Origin: JAHJUB01 sp041653615 [NCBI: Candidatus Ratteibacteria bacterium]
GTDB lineage: Bacteria > Ratteibacteria > UBA8468 > MWAK01
NCBI GenBank assembly: GCA_041653615.1
Contig: JBAZEZ010000006.1
Span: 17,944-81,943, forward strand
Length of the DNA: 64,000 nt
Direction: 5' to 3'
Position numbers and translations under genes: made by a program
Notes under the pieces: generated by a model
Seen by the model: only the letters and a program-made list of their open reading frames with translations
The model's database searches: none
Told to the model about the DNA's origin: nothing
Shown here: positions 57,938-64,000 of the stretch, piece by piece
Position numbering within the stretch: position 1 is the stretch's first letter
Layout: each line of letters begins with the position of its first letter

Positions 57938-59173
57938 TTAGGCGTGTTTTTCCGCCAGTTCAATGGCCATGCGCGCCCATTCGCGCAACCGTTCCGGCCG
58001 GCCGTTCAGGGTTTCCAGTTCGCGCAGCACAATCTGGTAAAAATGGCCGCGCAGCCGTTTCAGGCCGGATTCCAGGTGGCGTCGGTGTTCTTCAAGCGTC
58101 GGGTTGACCGTTACCTGGGCCGCGGATTGCCGCCACATAATGGTGTAATTTTGGTCACAGGCTTCGATTATTTTATCCAGGTCCGACCAGAACGAGCAGA
58201 CGAAGATACGCAGGTTGGGGATGCGCCGGACGATATCAATCTTTTTGGTGAGACTCTCGCAGCATCCGTACTGAACGGCGCCGAACTGTTGGAAAACGAC
58301 CTTCTGGTAACTCAGGAGAAACTCTTCCTGCATGGCGGATGATGTCTGGTCAAATTCCTGACTGTTCGCAGCGGTCCAAAGATGGCGTAACGCAACCGGC
58401 CCGTTGGCCGGCTTGTCGTTCAGAGGGTCGCTACAAAACATCGGTTCATGGTTGTTGGGAGTTAGTACGCCGGCTTTTTCGGCGGCACGCAGACCGCGCA
58501 AAATTCCCTCGGTTAGTTTAGCCATGGCGCGGTGCACAAGGTGCGGGCGGAAGGCGAGGTCGTCCAGCATCGGCCCCATTCCGCGGAGTTGTTCCAGGTA
58601 GGTGCCCTGGACGGGGCCCAGCGGCGGGTTGCCGGTGACGCGGACCGGCATCGCGTTGCCGAGCAACTCCTCCATTTTCGCGGCGGCGCGCTGCGTGGCG
58701 GCCGGGTCATAAACAAAAGAAGGAACCGTAATTTTCTCGTAATCCTCCGGCGTCTCGATGGGGTGGTAGTATTGAAACCCGCCCTGGTCCGTAGTGCCGG
58801 TCGACCGGTTGGCCGGCAGTCCCCAGATATGTTCGGAGTCGCAATTGAAAATTGCTCCGACGCCCCACCAGGGTTCGATGATGTGGTCGTCTCCGACCCA
58901 GTCTTTATAAAGGTGTTGGCGCAGTATGGTTTCAACCTCCCGGCAAAACGGATCCGCGCACTCCAACGCGTCCGGCGGCAGGATTTCCCGCCAGACCAGC
59001 GCGGGCCGGCACCATACCGGCGCCCGGTCGGGCCGACGGAGACAGTTGACATCGCGCCACCGGCGCCGTCGTTTTTCGTATTCTTCGCTCCGGGCAAGTT
59101 CCGCGACCCGGCTTGCCAGACCGCGGATTACCCGCGCATCACGGTCCGGAAACTTGTTTGTAGCAGAGGTCAT
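57938..59173 (-). CDS. Uroporphyrinogen decarboxylase-like (MtaA/MtbA-type) protein
   Basis: 411 residues of the URO-D superfamily, which includes corrinoid-dependent methyltransferases as well as heme enzymes. VRVTGNPPLGPVQGTYLEQL, PNNHEPMFCSDPLND and YGCCESL (a possible zinc cysteine region) are visible. It is longer than HemE, and no heme genes are near. A methyltransferase role on an O- or N-methylated compound is inferred. It stands between the tagaturonate epimerase-like and esterase-like genes. Confidence 0.75.
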   Translation of the reverse strand: MTSATNKFPDRDARVIRGLASRVAELARSEEYEKRRRRWRDVNCLRRPDRAPVWCRPALVWREILPPDALECADPFCREVETILRQHLYKDWVGDDHIIEPWWGVGAIFNCDSEHIWGLPANRSTGTTDQGGFQYYHPIETPEDYEKITVPSFVYDPAATQRAAAKMEELLGNAMPVRVTGNPPLGPVQGTYLEQLRGMGPMLDDLAFRPHLVHRAMAKLTEGILRGLRAAEKAGVLTPNNHEPMFCSDPLNDKPANGPVALRHLWTAANSQEFDQTSSAMQEEFLLSYQKVVFQQFGAVQYGCCESLTKKIDIVRRIPNLRIFVCSFWSDLDKIIEACDQNYTIMWRQSAAQVTVNPTLEEHRRHLESGLKRLRGHFYQIVLRELETLNGRPERLREWARMAIELAEKHA

Positions 59174-59185
59174 TTGGGCTCCTTT

Positions 59186-60595
59186 TTAAAAAAGTAATCC
59201 TAAGTGATTATCCAAATGTTCTTTTACCTGGCGGTAGTGTTCGGTTTCGTTTTGGGAAAGACATTTGTATATTTCATTCCTAAATTCCGCCAGGACGGAA
59301 CCGTAAGTAATGTGTATTAGTTGTCGGTTGTCAGGCAGGGAGAAGAGTTCGGTCAAATCACCGTCACTAACTTTTTCAATCGGCGGTATTTTTGCCGGGT
59401 TTAGGCTGACGGAATAGGACTGCCGGTCTTTTTCCTGGTTGCGGAGGCTGCATTGGTGGATGAGGCGGTAGAGCGAAGGTTCGGTTGCGGCGACGGTTTT
59501 TATCGCTTGCAGCCAGTTGGTGCCGGCGGTTTTTATGTGGAAGGCGCCGCAGTTTCTTTTGATGATGGGGTAAACGGAAAACTTGTCGCTTCCGGAATGG
59601 ATGCTTAGCCGGTAACCGCCGAAGAAGCAGCAGATGTCCGCGTGTCTTTGAAAACTTTCCTCAAATTCAGCGAGGCTTCCCTTGTAATCGATCGCTTTTT
59701 CAAATTCGCCGGGGAAACGGGGCGCGATGCTGGTAAAGCGGATATTGTTCCTGCGCAGATATTCCACGACGAAGATGTGGTCCAAAGGCGTGGTGGGAAG
59801 TTTTGTTTCGTCAACCGAAACCTCAAAATCAAAATCCGTCAGGGTTTTTTTCAGGATGCGGAAACATTCGGCGGTGAAGTCCAGTCCTCCCGCGAAGGTG
59901 ATGAGGGCTTTTTTGACTTCCGACGGGGTAAAACGGTAAACATTTTCTTTAATCCGGTATTCTTTATCGCGGAAATATTTTTCCATTTCCGCCGCGCCGG
60001 ATATTTTTTCGTAAAGGGTATTTATTTCGTCTGGTGACATCGCGGCCGGGTTTTTAATGTGGTCCGAGAGGTCGATGGTGTACATGGAATAACCGGCCGA
60101 CGCTCCTTCTTTCAGGTGCGGCACGTCCTTAAGGTGGTCGGCGTCCGCTCCCCAGCTTTTTTGGTATCCGGACTCCAGGCACCCCCAAATGGCATCGTCA
60201 ACCACGTCTTGCATCGTTCTTCCGGTGCGGCTGTTTTCCCGGACCGACTGCTGGGCAAAGATTGGGAAGACCGGGTAATTGCCGGCGCACTCCGCGTGGG
60301 CCGGAGTAGCGATGCCCAACCGGTCTCCGAAACCGAAGGAGATGTTTTGATTACAGGTAATCGGGGAGAGTTCCGGAAAGACTTCGCGGACGGCTTTTGC
60401 GTTAAGGGATGTCAGTGGGCATAATTTGAGTCCGTCGGCCAGGTTTTTTCCTTCAAAATCGTTTGTTTGCCCTTTAACAACAAGATATTTTCTTTCATTA
60501 TCCCGGGCGATTAAAAAGGAATTTCCGCCTTTGCTCCGGAATGATTTTGGATACGCGCGGTATTCCGGAGGTAACTCTTTAAAGTTGTTATCCAT
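59186..60595 (-). CDS. Tagaturonate epimerase (UxaE)-like protein
   Basis: 469 residues resembling UxaE of Thermotoga-type galacturonate catabolism, which epimerises tagaturonate to fructuronate. NISFGFGDRLGIATPAHAEC and FPIFAQQSVRENSRTGRTMQ near the N-terminus and ADADHLKDVPHL are recalled from that family. GGYRLSIHSGSDKFSVYPI is typical near 340. It is flanked by a Gfo/Idh/MocA dehydrogenase (2-bp gap) and the URO-D-like gene, consistent with uronate or modified-sugar breakdown. The assignment is by memory of family motifs. Confidence 0.7.
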   Translation of the reverse strand: MDNNFKELPPEYRAYPKSFRSKGGNSFLIARDNERKYLVVKGQTNDFEGKNLADGLKLCPLTSLNAKAVREVFPELSPITCNQNISFGFGDRLGIATPAHAECAGNYPVFPIFAQQSVRENSRTGRTMQDVVDDAIWGCLESGYQKSWGADADHLKDVPHLKEGASAGYSMYTIDLSDHIKNPAAMSPDEINTLYEKISGAAEMEKYFRDKEYRIKENVYRFTPSEVKKALITFAGGLDFTAECFRILKKTLTDFDFEVSVDETKLPTTPLDHIFVVEYLRRNNIRFTSIAPRFPGEFEKAIDYKGSLAEFEESFQRHADICCFFGGYRLSIHSGSDKFSVYPIIKRNCGAFHIKTAGTNWLQAIKTVAATEPSLYRLIHQCSLRNQEKDRQSYSVSLNPAKIPPIEKVSDGDLTELFSLPDNRQLIHITYGSVLAEFRNEIYKCLSQNETEHYRQVKEHLDNHLGLLF

Positions 60596-60597
60596 AA

Positions 60598-61839
60598 TTA
60601 TTTATACTTATCCAGCGGCACAAGGTCTTTTACCCTGATTGTTTTGCCGTCTTTGATAGATTTATTGGCCGCAATGCCGGTTAGAATGGATGTTGTGCCG
60701 GCGTAGGAACCGGCCTGATGGTTCAGCGGGTCGGGAATTCCGCCTCGGAAGAGCATCTCCTGCATCCGTTGGTCTCCGCCGCCGTGTCCGCCGGTTGCCT
60801 TGGGAACCGCATATTCCACCTTCTCGCCTTTCCGGTTGTAGAGGTTGATGTAAAGCGCCGGTTCGGCGACTTTCATTCCGCTGTGGTACTCGGCTAATTC
60901 TATTCTGCCCTTGCTGCCGTTGATAGAGGCTTTCCAGCCCTCGTAAGGGGAGTGGGCGGTCAGGGAGTAACTCAAGAAAGCCCCGCCGGAGTATTTGACG
61001 TTGACGCTCATTGTGTCATAGATATCAATATCGTCGGCGAAGACGCAGCGGTCCCGGTAATACTTATCGGCCTTTTCCGCATCTAGGTAGAGTTGTTTGT
61101 TCGGGAACCCCCCCGGCACTTCCGGCGTAATGTCAAAATAAAATTCGCAGGTCTTTTTGTGTTTACAAGTGAGGCAGCGTTCACCCCGGTTTTTTCGGGT
61201 CGGGCCATAGAAACGCAGGGAACCGAAAGCCATTACCTGTTCCGGTTCTTCTTCCAGCCACCAGTTGACCAGGTCAAAATGATGGGTCGCTTTATGGACC
61301 AGGAGTCCGCCGGAGTTTTCCATTTTTCGGTGCCATCGCCGGAAGTAGTCGGCGCCGTGACTGGTATCAAGCATCCACTCCAGGTCGACGTTAAGGATTT
61401 CTCCGATAATTCCCTGGCGGATTAATTCTTTTACCCGGGTAACGTAAGGCGTGTAGCGGTAATTGAAAGTTACCATTATTTTCCGGCCGGTCTTTTTTTC
61501 CGCTTCCAGAACCTCGTTGCACTTTTTGGCGTCAATCGTCATCGGTTTTTCCACGATGGCATCCAGGCCGGCCTCCAGGGATTTGATGATGTAGAGGTGG
61601 TGGAACCGGTCCACCGTGGTGATGATGGAGACGTCCGGCCGGGTCTTTTTGAGCATTACGTCAAAATCCGTAAATATTTCACAGTCAAGCCCGGCTATCT
61701 CTTTAACTTTTTTAGACCGCAGGGGATTTACGTCAAAAATTCCCACCACTTTCGCGCAGTCGGCAAACATTTCTTTGATGGGTTTGGCGTACATATAAAG
61801 AGCTCTGCCGCTCGCGCCAGCCAAAACATATTTCTTCAT
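60598..61839 (-). CDS. Gfo/Idh/MocA family sugar dehydrogenase
   Basis: 413 residues. N-terminal NAD(P)-binding domain with the modified motif LAGASGRALYMY, EKPMTIDAKKCNEVL (the catalytic-lysine motif EKP), and the C-terminal sheet with HKATHHFDLVNWW. A cysteine cluster CLTCKHKKTCEFY (near 225) is notable and could bind a metal. It oxidises or reduces a sugar or inositol derivative. GAGGAG precedes the ATG, and a strong promoter is at 61973-62002. Confidence 0.88.
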   Translation of the reverse strand: MKKYVLAGASGRALYMYAKPIKEMFADCAKVVGIFDVNPLRSKKVKEIAGLDCEIFTDFDVMLKKTRPDVSIITTVDRFHHLYIIKSLEAGLDAIVEKPMTIDAKKCNEVLEAEKKTGRKIMVTFNYRYTPYVTRVKELIRQGIIGEILNVDLEWMLDTSHGADYFRRWHRKMENSGGLLVHKATHHFDLVNWWLEEEPEQVMAFGSLRFYGPTRKNRGERCLTCKHKKTCEFYFDITPEVPGGFPNKQLYLDAEKADKYYRDRCVFADDIDIYDTMSVNVKYSGGAFLSYSLTAHSPYEGWKASINGSKGRIELAEYHSGMKVAEPALYINLYNRKGEKVEYAVPKATGGHGGGDQRMQEMLFRGGIPDPLNHQAGSYAGTTSILTGIAANKSIKDGKTIRVKDLVPLDKYK

Positions 61840-61972
61840 TTTGTTTCTCCTCAGTTATGTTTACAACGTAATTTTAGCATAATTTAGATGCAACGGGTGG
61901 GAACTTTTCTTTTCAGTTTGAGGGGTTTCGTATGCTTTAGCAATGGTTCATAACATAAAAAATGTTCCTACT

Positions 61973-62002
61973 ATTATAAGTTTTACGCTTTAGTATTGTC
62001 AA
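61973..62002 (-). promoter_or_regulatory. Promoter of the sugar operon
   Basis: TTGACA (62002-61997), an 18-base spacer and TATAAT (61978-61973) on the minus strand. The 127-base leader starts with AACAT-TTTTTT-ATGTT, a short inverted repeat that might be an operator. The gap 61840-62296 otherwise holds the next promoter, a hairpin and a gene fragment. Confidence 0.7.
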
Positions 62003-62080
62003 ATTTCCCTGCCGGAAACCGGTACGGGCGTTTCGGTAGATATAATATTTTTAAAGGTCCGGAAAATAACAATCACTGAA

Positions 62081-62099
62081 GCCGTGTAGTGAACACGGC
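62081..62099. other. Hairpin in the divergent gap
   Basis: A 7-bp stem GCCGTGT/ACACGGC with an AGTGA loop. No T-run follows, and no riboswitch consensus is recognised around it. Role unknown. Confidence 0.3.
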
Positions 62100-62131
62100 A
62101 GAAGCTGAAAACCAGCGCTGCGCAACTGTGT

Positions 62132-62161
62132 TTGACAAGGTCTCAAAATATTACATATAAT
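62132..62161 (+). promoter_or_regulatory. Strong promoter for the secreted carbohydrate-binding protein
   Basis: TTGACA (62132-62137), an 18-base spacer and TATAAT (62156-62161), both perfect. It is 16 bp before the short frame at 62178 and 135 bp before the 62297 gene. Confidence 0.7.
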
Positions 62162-62177
62162 GATTATGATAAATAAC

Positions 62178-62300
62178 ATGAAACAATTGGGCCTGGTGGT
62201 CTTCATGTACGCGAATGACTACGAGCGTCGACCTATACAGCAATTACCAGAGGCCCGCATACCGGGAACTGGAATCAAATATAATAAGGGGGCGCGATGA
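62178..62300 (+). pseudogene. Fragment of a prepilin-like (DUF1559/GspG-type) protein, 40 codons
   Basis: The frame MKQLGLVVFMYANDYERRP matches the conserved NLKQLGLAxxMYANDxxGxxP stretch of prepilin-like proteins common in PVC-related bacteria; the N-terminal methylation helix and the rest are missing. It stops with TGA overlapping the ATG of the next gene (ATGA), so it could also act as a leader peptide. The 14 bp at 62184-62197 recur at 62321-62334 in the next gene's signal peptide. Confidence 0.5.
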
Positions 62301-63397
62301 GAGCGGTAAGGAATCTTGCCCAATTGGGCCTGGTCTGTTTTCTGGTTTCCGGCGCTTATGCTTTTGCCGCCGGCGCCGCGGCGCCGAATCTCCTGCGGGA
62401 CAGCAGTTTTGAAGATACTGCTTCCGTCTGGCAATTGATGGGGACAGCCAACATCACCAGCCAAGAGGCGCGTACCGGGAGTAAATCACTTTCCTTTAAG
62501 GGCGACCGCAACCCGCAGGCGAAGGATAACGATGCCTGTGGGTACCGCGGTGTTTCCGGACTCAAGCCCGGCCAGTTTTACCGCGTGGATGTCTGGGTCA
62601 AGACCAAAGGGCTCCCCCAGGACCGCCCGGTTGGCGTCGGTCCCTACCTGGACGGAATCGGTACTTTTCCCACCAACCAGGACGACCACGACTGGGAGCT
62701 GGTCACCGGTTACTTTCAGGCGAAAGACAGCAACCCCTCCCGGGTCTACCTGCTGGGCCGAACCGGCTACCTTCCGGACCAGACCGGTCCGGCCGGCGAG
62801 GTCTTCTTTGACGATGTTTCCCTCCGGGAATGCGCCGACCCCCTCCTTAACCCGGTGACCTTTGAAGACGGCAGTATGCTGGGGGTCAGCTACGCCCAAT
62901 ATCCCAGTTCGGTTGCCCGGGTGGTCAAAATGAAAACGCCCCTGGGCGGCAGCTACTGCCTGTTCGTTGCCCCGGCCAGTTGCACCCTTTCTCTGCCCAA
63001 GCCGGTTACCTCCGGCCGGGCGGAGTTCAGTTTTCTCATTAACCTGAAGGGGTCAGGCAGAATCCGGGTGGGCAACACCTTGAGCCTCGCCCTGCGCCTG
63101 GATTTCCTGCCCAACCTTCTCAACTACGAAGACAAGGCCGGAACAGTAGTCGGCACTTCCCTGGGCCCGGTCAGCCCGGACCGCTGGTACCGCGTCCGGG
63201 GCATCATCAATCTTGACAGCCAGACCTACGACCTGGAGGTGACCGATTACGAGGACTCCCTGGGTTCTTTCACCCGCAAGGGCCTCCACTTTTTCCGCCC
63301 GATGAAAGAGGTTAATTTTATGTACATTGAGGGCAACGCGAAAGAAGGTGTATTCTACGACGATATCTACCTGGGCCCGGTACGCGCTAACCAGTAA
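62297..63397 (+). CDS. Secreted protein with CBM-like N-terminal domain
   Basis: 366 residues with a signal peptide (AQLGLVCFLVSGAYAFAAG). Residues 30-180 start NLLRDSSFEDTASVWQLMG and end GEVFFDDVSLREC, the pattern of carbohydrate-binding CBM4/9-like jelly rolls. The second half (about 185-366) is another beta-sandwich ending GVFYDDIYLGPVRANQ. No catalytic residues are apparent, so it is probably a binding protein on the surface or in the periplasm. The next secreted gene follows in 32 bp. Confidence 0.75.
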   Translation: MRAVRNLAQLGLVCFLVSGAYAFAAGAAAPNLLRDSSFEDTASVWQLMGTANITSQEARTGSKSLSFKGDRNPQAKDNDACGYRGVSGLKPGQFYRVDVWVKTKGLPQDRPVGVGPYLDGIGTFPTNQDDHDWELVTGYFQAKDSNPSRVYLLGRTGYLPDQTGPAGEVFFDDVSLRECADPLLNPVTFEDGSMLGVSYAQYPSSVARVVKMKTPLGGSYCLFVAPASCTLSLPKPVTSGRAEFSFLINLKGSGRIRVGNTLSLALRLDFLPNLLNYEDKAGTVVGTSLGPVSPDRWYRVRGIINLDSQTYDLEVTDYEDSLGSFTRKGLHFFRPMKEVNFMYIEGNAKEGVFYDDIYLGPVRANQ

Positions 63398-63429
63398 GCC
63401 GTAACACCCAAACATCCGGAGGATTCCCT

Positions 63430-64000
63430 ATGAGAGGATTATCAGGTAATCGCTTGCGTGTAGTAAAAGAAGTATTACGGTATTGTTCCTTTGCGTTCCT
63501 CTTCTCCGGGGCAATCCTGCTGGCCGGGGTAAATGCCCGCGCCGCGTCCTTGGACCTGAAACTTGAGCCCTCCGTGCTTAAGCCGGGAGTGCTTTACATT
63601 GATTTGGCCAATCCAACGGATGCCCGCGGTATCACTTTGGGCGATGATAAACAGGCGGCCAACCTGACAACCAAAGAGGTCGGCGGGATGACCGCGGCGG
63701 AGCCGAAAGACAATTACGTTCTGGTCAAGCTGGATACCGCCCTGGTGAAGGAAGAGACGCCCCTGCTGGTTGCCTTCAGTTATTACGATTCCGACCGCTG
63801 GGATGAACCGGAAGTCCAGGGCTTCCTGCCTGTTTCGGACCCCAAAGGTCAATATACTCACCTGCCCACGTTTTCCGGCGCCTATTCGGAAAGCTGGCGC
63901 TGGTGGACTTCCTTCACGTACGCCAACTATAGCAGCGGTTATCTGTCCGGCGTTAGGCAATCGTCATTTCGCCTGAAGATAAAAGATATCCGCCGCATCC
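63430..64000 (+). CDS. Secreted protein, N-terminal part (runs off the window)
   Basis: The frame is open to the right edge, 190 residues visible. GGAGGA lies six bases before the ATG. A hydrophobic segment FAFLFSGAILLAGVNARA is a signal peptide. The mature start ASLDLKLEPSVLKPGVLYID is beta-rich, and the WRWWTSFTYANYSSGYLSG stretch is rich in aromatic residues. The family is not recognised. It is probably co-transcribed with the preceding CBM-like gene. Confidence 0.8.
   Translation, partial: MRGLSGNRLRVVKEVLRYCSFAFLFSGAILLAGVNARAASLDLKLEPSVLKPGVLYIDLANPTDARGITLGDDKQAANLTTKEVGGMTAAEPKDNYVLVKLDTALVKEETPLLVAFSYYDSDRWDEPEVQGFLPVSDPKGQYTHLPTFSGAYSESWRWWTSFTYANYSSGYLSGVRQSSFRLKIKDIRRI

Noticed and set aside
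57938-59173. Heme-pathway HemE
   Set aside because: It is longer than HemE, lacks clear HemE signature at the N-terminus, and lies in a sugar operon.
62040-62130. Riboswitch (cobalamin or c-di-GMP) in the leader of the secreted gene
   Set aside because: A hairpin exists, but the conserved B12-box and GEMM nucleotides are missing, and the strong promoter lies downstream of it.

Overview
The window comes from a Gram-negative, probably anaerobic, uncultivated bacterium. Lipid A genes (lpxA, lpxI) and a LolA-like protein indicate an outer membrane. A tetrahydrofolate C1 cluster (fhs, metF, metV, folD, fchA) has the gene content of the methyl branch of the Wood-Ljungdahl pathway. Several secreted or sugar-active enzymes and a fragment of a prepilin-like (DUF1559-type) protein recall Omnitrophota or other PVC-related lineages, but this assignment is inference. 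There is no rRNA gene, and I see no phage and no CRISPR array.

Layout. 0-6 kb, mostly plus strand: lipoyl synthase, a free-standing lipoyl domain, two PLP aminotransferases, a secreted protein and a peptide ABC permease. 6-14 kb: a 1246-residue secreted beta-helix/LamG protein, a tRNA-Arg with a duplicated tail, a LolA-like protein, a GAF-GGDEF cyclase and an alpha/alpha-barrel protein. 14-21.5 kb, minus strand: fchA-folD-metV-metF-[GH29 fucosidase]-fhs, preceded by an MBL-fold hydrolase. 21.6-27.8 kb: a GH20-like protein, a Lon-family protease and UDP-glucose dehydrogenase. 27.9-33.3 kb: fmt-lpxA-lpxI, a DRE-TIM aldolase and mnmE. 33.3-51 kb: many glutamine-using enzymes (carA, N-terminal-half carB, purF, guaA, hisH, purQ) and arginine genes (argB, argD, argF), mixed with two toxin-antitoxin pairs, larB, a translin-like protein, an ANTAR regulator, a MEMO-family protein and an M24 peptidase. 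51-57 kb: an FAD oxidase, a FAH-family enzyme, ispA, an acyl-CoA ligase, a fumarase beta subunit and an ABC ATPase. 57-64 kb: a minus-strand sugar operon (MocA-like dehydrogenase, tagaturonate epimerase-like, UROD-like methyltransferase, acetyl-xylan-esterase-like hydrolase) diverging from two secreted proteins.

The genes connect through C1 and nitrogen chemistry. FolD has glutamine where the cyclohydrolase lysine should be, and FchA, encoded next to it, can supply that step. Fmt uses the 10-formyl-THF made by Fhs. The UROD-like protein could feed methyl groups into the same pool.

The most unusual content is non-coding. A GC-rich palindrome family sits in frame inside MnmE and inside the MEMO protein and also flanks a DUF559 endonuclease gene. 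Two homologous elements of about 181 bp abut the stop codons of carB and guaA. The carA leader has an attenuator-like hairpin. A tRNA tail is duplicated. At least six other interspersed palindrome families fill the gaps, and several genes have an extended -10 motif so close to the ATG that their mRNAs should be leaderless.
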